A stretch of DNA of 26,829 nt, from assembly GCA_937907215.1 (NCBI GenBank), contig CALESG010000051.1, forward strand, positions 1 to 26,829. The letters run 5' to 3'. Of this stretch, positions 6,884 to 16,198 are shown one piece after another. How positions within the stretch are numbered: position 1 is the stretch's first letter; the number at the start of each line of letters is the position of its first letter. The stretch is from an uncultured Ruminococcus sp. (GTDB taxonomy: Bacteria > Bacillota > Clostridia > Oscillospirales > Ruminococcaceae). Both the position numbers and the translations under genes were made by a program. The notes under the pieces are model-generated. The model had not been told where the DNA came from. It was given only the letters and a program-made list of their open reading frames with translations, and searched no databases.

Positions 6884-8281
6884 ATGAATCAGCAGCTAGT
6901 AAATTACTTAAAGCTCAAGAGGGAAGAAGCAAATCTTGATATTTCATCTTTATGTGAAAATCTTGCTTTTTATTCTCAGATAGACAGCAGCCTTTATGAT
7001 AAATATCATGTAAAAAGAGGTCTTAGATATAGTGACGGCTCTGGCGTTGCTGCCGGTATTACAAATATATGCAGCGTTCACGGATACATAATCGATGAAG
7101 GTATACGTACACCTATTCCGGGTGAGCTTATTTATCGTGGATATGATATAAACGATCTTATAGAAAACGCCGAAAAGGAAGACCGCTTTGTATTTGAAGA
7201 GGTAGTATACCTATTACTGTTCGGACAGCTTCCTACAAAAAAAGAACTTGCCGACTGTGAACACGATCTTAGTATTCATAGAGAATTGCCGCCAGGATTT
7301 CTTGTTGATTCAATTATGCAGTCACCTTCAAAAAATATAATGAACAAGCTCTCAAGAAGCATTCTTTCTCTTTATTCTTATGATGAAGATCCTGATCATA
7401 CTACTATTGAAGATGAAATGCTTATTGCCCTTAATCTTATTGCCAAAATGCCAAATCTTATGAATGGTGCATATCAGACAAAACGTCATAAATATGACAA
7501 TGCAAGCATGGTAATGCATCAGATCAAGCCTGAAGAAAAAACAGCGGAATCAATTCTTTCTCTGCTGAGAAACGACAGACAATATACAAAAAAAGAAGCT
7601 CAGCTGCTTGACACTATGCTCGCAATTCATGCTGAACACGGCGGCGGAAACAACTCTACATTTGCTTGTCGTGTTTCTACATCTTCCGGAACTGATCCAT
7701 ATGCTGCATATTCAACAGCTATGAATTCCTTAAAAGGTCCACGTCATGGCGGTGCAAATATCAAAGCAATCGAAATGCTTGATGATATAAAAGCTAATGT
7801 AAAGAACTGGGAAAGTGAAGGCGAAGTTGCAGATTATCTTACAAAAATACTGCAAAAAAAAGCAGGAGATCATTCAGGTCTTATATACGGAATGGGGCAT
7901 GCTGTTTATACTCTCTCTGACCCACGAGCAGTTATTCTAAAAAGAAAAGCATTTGAACTTGCTGAAAATACTGAATTTGAACCACAATTCAAACTGCTTT
8001 CACTTATTGAAAAGCTTACACCAGAACTCATGCTCTCAGTAAGAGGCGTTGATAAAACAGTTTGTGCAAATGTTGATATGTACTCCGGTCTTGTATACAG
8101 AATGCTTGGTATTCCTGATGACCTCTTTACACCTCTCTTTGCTACAGCACGTATGGTCGGCTGGTCTGCTCATCGTATGGAGGAGATCCTCACCGGAAAG
8201 AGAATTATCCGTCCGGCTTATCGTACTAATGCCAAGAGAAAAAGTTATGTACCACTATGCGATCGTACAAAGGAAGAATGA
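6884..8281 (+). CDS. gltA: Citrate (Si)-synthase family protein
   Basis: Condenses oxaloacetate and acetyl-CoA to citrate, feeding glutamate synthesis in anaerobes. The 465-residue protein has the family motifs IPGELIYRGYDINDL (78-92) and HAEHGGGNNSTF (249-260). The presumed catalytic triad is His288 in GPRHGGAN, His339 in GMGHAVYT and Asp398 in NVDMYSG. The N-terminal 70 residues are longer than in short prokaryotic forms, as in many clostridial citrate synthases. A 2-methylcitrate synthase role cannot be excluded from sequence, but no prp genes are nearby. It has GGAGG 8 nt before the ATG and its own consensus promoter. Its last four bases overlap the start of the lipoprotein gene (ATGA), which links the two in translation. 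Confidence 0.92.
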   Translation: MNQQLVNYLKLKREEANLDISSLCENLAFYSQIDSSLYDKYHVKRGLRYSDGSGVAAGITNICSVHGYIIDEGIRTPIPGELIYRGYDINDLIENAEKEDRFVFEEVVYLLLFGQLPTKKELADCEHDLSIHRELPPGFLVDSIMQSPSKNIMNKLSRSILSLYSYDEDPDHTTIEDEMLIALNLIAKMPNLMNGAYQTKRHKYDNASMVMHQIKPEEKTAESILSLLRNDRQYTKKEAQLLDTMLAIHAEHGGGNNSTFACRVSTSSGTDPYAAYSTAMNSLKGPRHGGANIKAIEMLDDIKANVKNWESEGEVADYLTKILQKKAGDHSGLIYGMGHAVYTLSDPRAVILKRKAFELAENTEFEPQFKLLSLIEKLTPELMLSVRGVDKTVCANVDMYSGLVYRMLGIPDDLFTPLFATARMVGWSAHRMEEILTGKRIIRPAYRTNAKRKSYVPLCDRTKEE

Positions 8282-9588
8282 ATTTTAAAAAAATGATCCT
8301 TGCAGCTGTTATAGCAGCAGCATTATTTCTTTGCAGCTGCTCTTTTGGAGCTTCAATAGATACCTTGCTTGTTCCGCCAAGCCTTGGGATGGAACAGGAG
8401 CAGATTTATAATGCACTTCAAAATGCCGTTGGCAAGGACATCAAATTACAATACCCCAAAACAGGAGATTACCTTTCAGCATTTATTCTATCCGACCTTG
8501 ACGGCGATAATGAAAATGAAGCTCTTGTTTTCTATACAAAAATGGGTCTTTCGGCAGCTGAAAACGGTCTTCGTATAAATGTACTTGATCAGGATAATGA
8601 TACATGGCGTTCGGTTTGTGATATTCCCGCCGAAGGTGCTGAAATTGAAAGAGTAATAATATCTCCAATAGGTGCATATGCAGACGCTCAAATAGTAATA
8701 GGCTATTCTATAGTAGACCAATCTGACAAGGGTCTTGTAGTATATGACTATGAAAACGGCGGACTTATAAAGAATTTTACGGCAATATATTCATTGTTTG
8801 ATATACACGATCTTGATGGTGACGGTTTGCAGGAATTACTTGTACTGCAAACAGATTCATCAACATCAGGTGCAAAGGCAGCGGTATATGTTCCCGATGA
8901 GCAAAAACAGTTTCGAAAAACACAGCTTACTCTTAGAAGCAGCTGTACCGGATTCAGTCAAGTGCAGTATTCAAAACGTGATGACGGTTCAGCGGCAGTT
9001 TATGCCGATATGCTTACCGGCGTTACTACTATGCAGACTGAACTTTTTAGCTTTGACGGAACAAAATTAAAACATATTTTTGATGATGAAAGTGCTGCAT
9101 CTGAAACTACACGTTCGGTAGGATGTCCTACACTTGATATTGATGGCGACGGCACACCGGAAGTACCGGTTCAAACTGTTTTTCCGGGATATGAAGGTAA
9201 TGTCACTGACCAAAATATACGCCTTACAAGATGGATGACAATAGGTGACAACTGTTTTGAAGAAAAATACCGCAGTTATTTCAGCGTAAGTGAAGGATAT
9301 GCGTTTATGCTGCCAAAACTTTGGCAGACTGATGTTACTGCTGTAAGCGATGGCATTACCGGAGATATTGTATTCTATCATTATACAGGTTCGCTTTCAG
9401 AACCTATGCAGGAGCTTATGCGTATAGGGATAGCTTCTGACCGTGACACAAGAGATTCTCTTCTGGAAGATGGATATAGTCTTATACATTCCAGAGGAAA
9501 TGCATATTATTTTATAAATGTTTGTGAAAGCAACGACAGCTTGTATCTTCCCGAGAGCGAGCTTTTATCATGCTTTAGGTTTGTATGA
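8278..9588 (+). CDS. Lipoprotein with FG-GAP/VCBS-like calcium-type repeats
   Basis: Specific function unknown. From the ATG at 8278 (436 residues) it has a lipoprotein signal peptide, Lys-Lys then a hydrophobic run ending LFLCSC, with Cys21 as the likely lipidated residue. Three segments carry the DxDGDxxxE motif followed by a beta strand: SDLDGDNENEALVFY, HDLDGDGLQELLVLQ and LDIDGDGTPEVPVQT. This pattern is known from FG-GAP/VCBS beta-propeller blades that bind calcium. It should sit on the outer face of the membrane. It overlaps the citrate synthase gene by 4 nt and is followed 26 nt later by a response regulator-kinase pair, so it may be an accessory sensor or a target of that system; that is inference. 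An upstream in-frame ATG at 8257 is rejected because the 8278 start places the signal peptide properly. Confidence 0.8.
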   Translation: MNFKKMILAAVIAAALFLCSCSFGASIDTLLVPPSLGMEQEQIYNALQNAVGKDIKLQYPKTGDYLSAFILSDLDGDNENEALVFYTKMGLSAAENGLRINVLDQDNDTWRSVCDIPAEGAEIERVIISPIGAYADAQIVIGYSIVDQSDKGLVVYDYENGGLIKNFTAIYSLFDIHDLDGDGLQELLVLQTDSSTSGAKAAVYVPDEQKQFRKTQLTLRSSCTGFSQVQYSKRDDGSAAVYADMLTGVTTMQTELFSFDGTKLKHIFDDESAASETTRSVGCPTLDIDGDGTPEVPVQTVFPGYEGNVTDQNIRLTRWMTIGDNCFEEKYRSYFSVSEGYAFMLPKLWQTDVTAVSDGITGDIVFYHYTGSLSEPMQELMRIGIASDRDTRDSLLEDGYSLIHSRGNAYYFINVCESNDSLYLPESELLSCFRFV

Positions 9589-9614
9589 GCATTAAATAAA
9601 GAAAGGAAAAACTT

Positions 9615-10313
9615 ATGAAACGTATTCTTGTTTGTGAAGATGAGGACGCAATACGTGAATTTGTTGTAATGAACCTCAAACGAATAGGTTATGACGTTAT
9701 GGATGTCGCCTGCGGTGAAGACGCACTTGCGGCATTTGATGCAGCCGGCGGAAATTTTGATATAGTTCTCCTTGATATAATGATGCCTGGAATAGATGGC
9801 TTTACCGTTTGCAAAAAACTTCGTGAAAAAAGTTCTACGCTTGGAATTATAATGCTGACAGCACGTTCTCAAGAAATGGATAAAGTCAGCGGCCTTATGA
9901 TGGGTGCAGATGACTATATTACAAAGCCATTCTCTTTGTCTGAATTAACCGCAAGAGTGGACGCAATATATAGAAGAGTATGTATGAGCTTTATAAAAGA
10001 CGAAAAATCTCCGATCATACACAGCGGACCTTTTGCCCTTAATCTCAAGAGCAGAACTGTTACCAAAAATGGTACTCTGATCGAACTCACACAAGTTGAA
10101 TATCAGATAATGGAATATTTTCTAAATAATAAGAATACTGCACTTGACAGAGCAAGCATTCTTGACCATATATGGGGTGACGGCTATTTTGGCGATGACA
10201 AAATCGTTGATGTAAATATTAGACGCATACGCATGAAAATAGAAGATGAGCCATCTAATCCAAAGTATATCACAACTATATGGGGATACGGTTATAAATG
10301 GAATGATCAGTAA
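9615..10313 (+). CDS. OmpR/PhoB-type response regulator
   Basis: Two-component transcription factor of 232 residues. The receiver domain (1-120) shows the acidic pair at Glu8-Asp9, the phospho-acceptor Asp54 in VLLDIMMPG, Thr82 in MLTAR and Lys104 in YITKPFS. The C-terminal winged helix (about 130-232) has LTQVEYQIMEYFLNN, the recognition-helix region KIVDVNIRRIRMKIE and the closing wing TTIWGYGYKW. GAAAGGA precedes the ATG. Its gene overlaps the downstream kinase by 11 nt, so they are cognate partners. Similarity in style to PhoP/WalR is clear, but the regulon is unknown. Confidence 0.93.
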   Translation: MKRILVCEDEDAIREFVVMNLKRIGYDVMDVACGEDALAAFDAAGGNFDIVLLDIMMPGIDGFTVCKKLREKSSTLGIIMLTARSQEMDKVSGLMMGADDYITKPFSLSELTARVDAIYRRVCMSFIKDEKSPIIHSGPFALNLKSRTVTKNGTLIELTQVEYQIMEYFLNNKNTALDRASILDHIWGDGYFGDDKIVDVNIRRIRMKIEDEPSNPKYITTIWGYGYKWNDQ

Positions 10314-11757
10314 AAGAAAAAAAAGACGGAATGCAAAGAAAAATACTATTATAAGAAGATGGATGATAAACAATCTCGGTCTTATTGTACTGCTGCTGCT
10401 TGTTATTTCATTTTCAATAATATATGCTCTGCAAAATTATCACTACAATTCCGCAAAACAGTACCTGCAAGTAAGAATAAATTCTGTATCTTCAGTGCTT
10501 ACACGTTATACGCAGGATTCTGATGTGAATTTTTCAGCAGAACTTCGCAGCACACTCGAAAATTTTTCTGACAAAGATAAAATGGAACTTATGGCAATAG
10601 ATTCAAAGGGCAGGGTACTGCTTGCATCTTCAGGATTTCCTCCATCGGATAATTCAGAAATGCCTGATTATCAGTCACTTATGGACGGCGGTGAAGGGTA
10701 TTGGGTAGGCAGGATGAACGGCGAAAAGATGATGGCTATAAGTGTTGATATTTCAGGAATAAGCACGGAATATAACGCAATACGTGTAATAACGTCACTT
10801 AGAAATATAGACAATACTCTTACGGGATATATGACTCTTGTTGCTGTATGCTGTATTATCATAATCCTGCTAATGCTGATAACCGGACGATATTTTGTAA
10901 ACAGTATTGTAAAGCCTATTACTGCTATAAACGAAAGCACAAAGAAATTTGCAAAAGGCGACTTTAAAGAAAGAATCGAGAAAACAACAGATGACGAAAT
11001 AGGTGATTTGTGTGATTCTATAAACAACATGGCAGAGGCTCTTTCATCTACAGAAGCCATGAAAAATGAATTTATATCATCTGTTTCTCATGAGCTTAGA
11101 ACTCCGCTTACTGCTATAAAAGGCTGGGCAGAAACTCTGTTATACGATGTGGATAAGGAAACTGTTCACAAAGGCGTTGGAGTTATAAAAAATGAAACTG
11201 ACAGACTCTCTGAAATGGTTGAAGAGCTGCTGGACTTTTCACGTATGCAGAGTGGTAAATTTTCACTGCATATGGAAAAGATGGATCTTTTAGCAGAACT
11301 TGGTGACGCTGTTCTCATCTATGCTGAAAAAGCCAGACGAGAACAAATTCGTATGATATACCGTGAGCCTCAAACCCTGCCGTTTGTAATAGGCGATAAA
11401 AACAGGATAAAACAAGTTTTCATAAATATAATCGACAATGCTATTAAATATTCCAATAAAGGCGGTACTATTACAATAAGTGCGGATTATGTTGGAAATA
11501 AAATACAGGTTATGGTGACCGACAACGGCATTGGTATAAGCAAACAAGATCTGCCAAGAGTAAAAACCAAATTCTTTAAGGCAAATCAGACAAGACGTGG
11601 AAGCGGTATAGGTCTTGCTGTTGCCGATGAGATAATCACTATGCACGGCGGTACTCTTCAGATAAGCAGTGAACTTGGCTTTGGAACAAGCGTTGTAATA
11701 ACTCTGCCAACAGCAATGACTACTGAACAGACAGCTGTTACTGTAGAAGGCGATTAA
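10303..11757 (+). CDS. Membrane sensor histidine kinase (PhoR-like)
   Basis: Partner of the response regulator just upstream. From the ATG at 10303, which overlaps the regulator gene by 11 nt, the product has 484 residues. It has a basic N-terminus, a first membrane helix (about 24-43), an extracellular sensing region of about 130 residues, and a second helix (about 175-196). A HAMP linker follows, then HisKA with the phospho-accepting His263 in SSVSHELRTPLTAIKG, and HATPase_c with N-box NIIDNAIKYSN, DNGIGI and GSGIGLAVADEI. The ligand is unknown. The adjacent surface lipoprotein is a candidate sensing partner. Longer in-frame starts lie within the regulator gene and are not preferred. Confidence 0.92.
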   Translation: MISKRKKRRNAKKNTIIRRWMINNLGLIVLLLLVISFSIIYALQNYHYNSAKQYLQVRINSVSSVLTRYTQDSDVNFSAELRSTLENFSDKDKMELMAIDSKGRVLLASSGFPPSDNSEMPDYQSLMDGGEGYWVGRMNGEKMMAISVDISGISTEYNAIRVITSLRNIDNTLTGYMTLVAVCCIIIILLMLITGRYFVNSIVKPITAINESTKKFAKGDFKERIEKTTDDEIGDLCDSINNMAEALSSTEAMKNEFISSVSHELRTPLTAIKGWAETLLYDVDKETVHKGVGVIKNETDRLSEMVEELLDFSRMQSGKFSLHMEKMDLLAELGDAVLIYAEKARREQIRMIYREPQTLPFVIGDKNRIKQVFINIIDNAIKYSNKGGTITISADYVGNKIQVMVTDNGIGISKQDLPRVKTKFFKANQTRRGSGIGLAVADEIITMHGGTLQISSELGFGTSVVITLPTAMTTEQTAVTVEGD

Positions 11758-11801
11758 ATGCCGATGTCATCTAATGCAAAAATGAAAGGAACAGACACGA
11801 T

Positions 11802-12767
11802 ATGGGTAAAAATGAAAAAAAAGAACAACATCGTTCAAAAATAGGCGGACAAGCACTCATTGAAGGCGTAATGATGAAAGGTGCGGATACGGGTGCAATG
11901 GCTTGCCGTCTTCCAAACGGAACAATAGACGTTGAAACATGGCCTGAAAATAATGGAAAAAATATGCCATGGTACAGAAAATGCCCATTTATAAGAGGAA
12001 GCTTTAATTTTGTAGGCTCTATGAAAGATGGTTATCGTTGTCTTATGAAATCTGCCGAAAAGCAGATAGAAGATGAGGAAGATGAAGAAGAGGAAATGAG
12101 CCGTTTTGAAAAGTGGCTCAATGATAAGCTCGGAGAAAAGCTCTTTGGAATTATAATGGGATTTGCTATGGTAATAGGTGTTGCAATGGCATTAGTACTA
12201 TTTATGTTCCTGCCAAAGCTAACGATCGGTCTGCTTATTGATTACACACCTGTTCCAGATGTGAATATCCTGCGTTCTGCTCTTGAAGGCGTACTTAAAA
12301 TAATTATATTCCTGTTTTATATGTGGCTTACAGGCTGTATGAAAGATATACGCAGAACATATGAATACCACGGTGCAGAACATAAAACAATAGCCTGCCA
12401 CGAATCCGGAGAAGAACTGACTGTTGCAAATGTAAAAAAACACAGTAGATTCCACCCAAGATGCGGTACAAGCTTTATATTTATTACTCTTATTGTAAGC
12501 ATACTTGTTATGTGTCTTGTTCCTATAAGAATAATATGGCTTAGAACTGTTGTAAGCATACTGCTTTTGCCTATAATAGTCGGCATATCATATGAGTTTA
12601 TACGTCTTGCCGGAAGAAGCAACAGCTTATTTACAAGGATCCTTTCATGGCCGGGTCTGCAAATACAAAGACTGACTACAAGAGAACCTGATGATTCTCA
12701 AATAGAGTGTGCTATTGCTGCAATTAAACCTTGTATTCCTGAGGATATGGAAGATGATATTTGGTAA
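11802..12767 (+). CDS. DUF1385 (YqhQ-like) membrane protein
   Basis: Conserved membrane protein of unknown biochemical role. The 321 residues show the family signature IGGQALIEGVMMKG near the N-terminus, an acidic linker (EDEEDEEEEM near 91-100), then hydrophobic segments around 115-140, 155-178, 210-237 and 240-265. The conserved YEYHGAEHKTIACHESGEEL and HSRFHPRCGTSF carry His/Cys residues that could bind metal. AAAGGA lies 11-16 nt before the ATG. It overlaps prmC by 14 nt. In many Firmicutes this gene stands between rpmE and prmC-prfA, so the prmC pairing is expected. Confidence 0.9.
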   Translation: MGKNEKKEQHRSKIGGQALIEGVMMKGADTGAMACRLPNGTIDVETWPENNGKNMPWYRKCPFIRGSFNFVGSMKDGYRCLMKSAEKQIEDEEDEEEEMSRFEKWLNDKLGEKLFGIIMGFAMVIGVAMALVLFMFLPKLTIGLLIDYTPVPDVNILRSALEGVLKIIIFLFYMWLTGCMKDIRRTYEYHGAEHKTIACHESGEELTVANVKKHSRFHPRCGTSFIFITLIVSILVMCLVPIRIIWLRTVVSILLLPIIVGISYEFIRLAGRSNSLFTRILSWPGLQIQRLTTREPDDSQIECAIAAIKPCIPEDMEDDIW

Positions 12768-13632
12768 TATTGACTCTGCATCTATTTCAGTACAAACTAT
12801 TTGCAGAGAACTTACAAATATATTGAAAAAGGGCAAAATAGAAAATGCAGCAGGTGAAGCACGATTTATCCTTGAACATATTACCGGAAAATCATATCCT
12901 ATTTTAATACTTGAATGTACATCTATTTCGGAAAGCGATATCAAAAAAGCCGAAGATTTTTGCAAAAGAAGAATAGAAGGTGAACCTCTTCAATATATTT
13001 TAGGAAATTGGGATTTCTTTGGAATGACATTTAAAGTAGGTAAAGGATTACTTATTCCACGTTCTGATACAGAAGTGCTTGCTGAAGAAGCTATTAAATC
13101 AAGAGAAGGATTTGAACATACAAATTATGTTGACCTTTGCAGCGGAAGCGGCTGTGTTGCGGCTGCTGTTGCAAAATATGTAAAGGGATTAAACGGCAGT
13201 GCTGTGGAAAAATCCAAAGAAGCTTTTGAGTACTTAAAAGAAAATCTCGAAAAACTTGCGCCAAACATAACTCCCTGTCTTGGAGATGTACTTCTAAAAA
13301 GCACAGCAGAAAAGTATAATGAACTTGACCTTATAACTGCAAATCCTCCATATCTTACAGCAGCAGATATGAAGGCTCTGCAAAAAGAAGTAACATTTGA
13401 ACCGGAACTTGCACTATTTGGCGGCGATGACGGACTTATGTTTTACAGAGAAATCACACGTATTTGGAAGGATTCACTAAAAAGCGACGGTATGCTGCTT
13501 TTTGAAGTAGGAATCGGGCAATATAAAGATGTAATTAAAATATTAGAGGAAAATAACTTTTGTGATATTTCTTTTGCCCGTGACCTTGCAGGAATAGAAC
13601 GTGTGGTTATGGGCAAGCTGAAGCCAGCTTGA
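12754..13632 (+). CDS. prmC: Release factor glutamine methyltransferase PrmC
   Basis: Transfers methyl from S-adenosylmethionine to the glutamine of the GGQ loop in peptide release factors. From the ATG at 12754 the product has 292 residues. An N-terminal helical domain includes GEPLQYILGNWDFFGM. It is followed by LLIPRSDTE, the SAM-binding VDLCSGSGCVAAA (about 126-138) and the catalytic NPPY (about 197-200). The start lies inside the last codons of the DUF1385 gene. Upstream in-frame starts would lengthen the overlap and add a non-homologous N-terminus. prfA, the usual next gene and PrmC's substrate gene, does not follow; a 159-bp gap and glycosyltransferases do. Confidence 0.93.
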   Translation: MIFGNIDSASISVQTICRELTNILKKGKIENAAGEARFILEHITGKSYPILILECTSISESDIKKAEDFCKRRIEGEPLQYILGNWDFFGMTFKVGKGLLIPRSDTEVLAEEAIKSREGFEHTNYVDLCSGSGCVAAAVAKYVKGLNGSAVEKSKEAFEYLKENLEKLAPNITPCLGDVLLKSTAEKYNELDLITANPPYLTAADMKALQKEVTFEPELALFGGDDGLMFYREITRIWKDSLKSDGMLLFEVGIGQYKDVIKILEENNFCDISFARDLAGIERVVMGKLKPA

Positions 13633-13791
13633 CCGCTCTACGACCCCCACCTCTTACTTTTAAATCATTTTAAAGTTTACTCAGCCCCCTGCCAGGTGGG
13701 CGATAATGCTTATTTGGTAAATTAAAACAATAAAAAGACTATTGTAGCTTAAACATCTGCAACGGTCACTATAAAGGACGGTGAAACTAAA
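13633..13791. other. 159-bp gap between prmC and the glycosyltransferase pair
   Basis: No gene, terminator with T-run or convincing promoter is seen. A C-rich patch (13644-13650) and aggtggg (13694-13700) can pair (cccacct/aggtggg) across about 40 nt. prfA would be expected at this junction in many relatives, so the gap may mark a rearrangement. Confidence 0.4.
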
Positions 13792-14982
13792 ATGAAAATA
13801 GCTTTTGTCATTCCATGGTACGGCGAAGAGGTAAAAGGCGGTGCTGAAATGGAACTTCGTGAAGTTTCAGTTCATCTTGCGGCAGCCGGTGTTGACGTTG
13901 AAATACTCACTACTTGTGCTAAAAGTTTCGACTCAAACTGGAATGTAAATTATTACGCAGAAGGAACTGCATATGTCTGCGGCATTCCAACAAGACGGTT
14001 TCCCGTAAAATCAAGAGATACTCAGCTGTTTAATAAAATAAACCGAAAACTTATGCGTGGCGAAAATGTAAATATGCGTGAGGAAAAAATCTTTTTAAAC
14101 GAAATGATAAACAGTCCGTCTCTCTATAGCTATATTGAAGAAAAGGAAAGTCTTTATGACTTATTTGTATTTATTCCTTATATGTTCGGTACTACATTCT
14201 TTGGAGTTTTATCATGTCCGCCGAATAAATCTGTAATGATGCCATGTCTTCATGATGAATGCTATGCTCATATGTTTATGTTTCGCCAAACATATATAAA
14301 CATAAAAGGAATGATATTCAATTCACGCCCTGAACAAGAGCTTGCAAACCGACTATATGATTTGCAGGAAACAAAACAAGCTTGCATAGGAATTGGAATG
14401 AATACAGAGATAAAAAGCTCACCTGATGATTTTAGAAAAAAATTCGGCATAAACAAGCCTTTCGTGCTTTATGCAGGAAGAAAAGATACGGGAAAAAATG
14501 TAGATACTCTTTTGAAGTATTTTGCAGAATATAAAATGAGAAATATTCAGTCGGATCTAGAATTGGTGCTAATAGGCGGCGGTGAAATAGAATTCCCTGA
14601 CGGAATGGATTCTTATATTCACGATCTGGGATATGTTGATAAGGCTGATAAATATAATGCCATGGCTGCTGCTGAATTTTTATGTCAGCCATCTAAAAAT
14701 GAAAGTTTTTCAATCGTTGTTATGGAAAGCTGGCTTTGCGGCAGACCTGTACTTGTCAATGAAAAATGCCCTGTTACTGCAAATTTCGTTCGACAAGCTC
14801 AGGGTGGACTTTATTTTAAAGATTATTATGAGTTTGAAGGCTGCTTGAAATGGTTTGAAAATAATAAAAAAGATGCTTCGGAACTTGGCAAAATGGGATG
14901 CACATTTGTAAAAGATCATTTTGAATGGCGTAAGATAACTGATAAATATATTAAATTTTTTAAAGAACTTACAGAGGAATAA
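13792..14982 (+). CDS. GT4-family glycosyltransferase (first of a paralogous pair)
   Basis: Probable cytoplasmic GT-B glycosyltransferase of 396 residues. Visible are the N-terminal GGAEMELREVSVHLAAAG loop typical of acceptor halves, the donor-half start FVLYAGRKDTGKNVDTLLKYF, and an intact EX7E motif in NESFSIVVMESWLCGRPVLV. GGACGG precedes the ATG. It is 5 bp from a second GT4 gene that shares the order of motifs and the YEFEG segment near the C-terminus (YYEFEGCLKWF against FYEFEGTLNRM), so the pair probably arose by duplication and acts in one glycan pathway. Donor, acceptor and product are unknown. Confidence 0.85.
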   Translation: MKIAFVIPWYGEEVKGGAEMELREVSVHLAAAGVDVEILTTCAKSFDSNWNVNYYAEGTAYVCGIPTRRFPVKSRDTQLFNKINRKLMRGENVNMREEKIFLNEMINSPSLYSYIEEKESLYDLFVFIPYMFGTTFFGVLSCPPNKSVMMPCLHDECYAHMFMFRQTYINIKGMIFNSRPEQELANRLYDLQETKQACIGIGMNTEIKSSPDDFRKKFGINKPFVLYAGRKDTGKNVDTLLKYFAEYKMRNIQSDLELVLIGGGEIEFPDGMDSYIHDLGYVDKADKYNAMAAAEFLCQPSKNESFSIVVMESWLCGRPVLVNEKCPVTANFVRQAQGGLYFKDYYEFEGCLKWFENNKKDASELGKMGCTFVKDHFEWRKITDKYIKFFKELTEE

Positions 14983-14987
14983 GCTTT

Positions 14988-16175
14988 ATGAAACGAATAG
15001 CACTTGTATGCCCAAGATATGGTACAGAGGTAACAGGCAGCGATGCCCGCTATGTAAGACAGCTGGCTGAACAGCTTATAAAGCGTTACGAAGTTGAAGT
15101 ACTTACTACAAAGGCACTTGATGATAAAACTTGGCGTAACTGGTACGCAAGAGATAATGAATATGTAAAAGGCGTTCGTGTACGCAGATTTAATACAGAA
15201 CACGAAAAAGCATCTAATATTGATTCATATGCAAAAACTTATATTGAAGAATGTCAAAATGATAAACGCAGCATGGGCGTTGAAAAAATATGGATAGAGA
15301 AATATGGCCCATTTGCACCAAACTGTATAAGATATATAATTCAGCACAGACAGGAATTTGATGCAATAATATTTATAGGATATATGAATTATCTTACCGT
15401 TGCCGGTATGCCTGAAGCTGCCGAAAAGGCGATCTTAATACCTCTTATCAAAGAAGAAAGTCCTTATTTTCAATTCATTACATTTCAACAAATGTTTAGA
15501 ATGCCACGAGGATTTGTTTTTATTACTGATGAAGAAAGAATGCTTGTACGCAGAGCCTTTAGAACACAAGGTATTCCTTGTGAAGTAATAGGCACTGGTG
15601 CAGACATTCCGGATTTTGTAGATGAAACAGCATTTTATCACAAGTATAACATAAGAAATCGATACATAATTTACTGTGGCAGAATTGACGAGGAAAAACA
15701 GTGTCCGGAACTTGTACATTATTTTCTGGAATATAAAAAGAGAAATCCACATGAATCAATAAAACTCTTGCTTATGGGTGAGGTTTGCTGTTCACTTCCT
15801 GAAAGTTCTGATATTATACTCACAGGATTTGTATCTGAAAAAGATAAATTCAGCGGAATATCCGGTTCTGAAATACTTGTGATTCCATCAAAACAGGAAA
15901 GCATTCCCGAGGTTTTAATAAGTGCAATGGCAATGGGTGTTCCTGTACTTGTAAATGGCTCTTGTGAAACACTTCGTGAACATTGCAGACAAAGCAATGC
16001 CGGACTTTATTATGAAGATTTCTATGAATTTGAAGGAACTCTTAACAGAATGCTTGGAAGTCCTAAACTTTGCAGTGCAATGTCAAAAAATGCATTTATA
16101 TATGCACAGCAGAATTACAAATGGGAAACAGTAATAGACAGATTCATTCAGCTGATAAACAAGGCTGTAGATTAA
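14988..16175 (+). CDS. GT4-like glycosyltransferase (second of the pair) with altered EX7E motif
   Basis: Glycosyltransferase-like protein of 395 residues, paralogous to the gene 5 bp upstream. The N-terminus has IALVCPRYGTEVTGSDARYVRQLAEQL and the donor half begins YIIYCGRIDEEKQCPEL. The motif region reads QESIPEVLISAMAMGVPVLV: the first Glu of EX7E is present but Ser occupies the second Glu position, which normally contacts the nucleotide sugar. A Glu occurs four residues earlier. The enzyme may use a shifted residue, have a different donor, or work as a non-catalytic partner. It lies 23 bp before rimO. Confidence 0.82.
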   Translation: MKRIALVCPRYGTEVTGSDARYVRQLAEQLIKRYEVEVLTTKALDDKTWRNWYARDNEYVKGVRVRRFNTEHEKASNIDSYAKTYIEECQNDKRSMGVEKIWIEKYGPFAPNCIRYIIQHRQEFDAIIFIGYMNYLTVAGMPEAAEKAILIPLIKEESPYFQFITFQQMFRMPRGFVFITDEERMLVRRAFRTQGIPCEVIGTGADIPDFVDETAFYHKYNIRNRYIIYCGRIDEEKQCPELVHYFLEYKKRNPHESIKLLLMGEVCCSLPESSDIILTGFVSEKDKFSGISGSEILVIPSKQESIPEVLISAMAMGVPVLVNGSCETLREHCRQSNAGLYYEDFYEFEGTLNRMLGSPKLCSAMSKNAFIYAQQNYKWETVIDRFIQLINKAVD

Positions 16176-16198
16176 AGAGAAAAAAGGAGTAAATTATT

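Noticed and set aside
13740..13791. Possible promoter ahead of the glycosyltransferase pair (TATAAA near 13771)
   Set aside because: No -35 hexamer lies at an acceptable distance, so it is not listed as a promoter.
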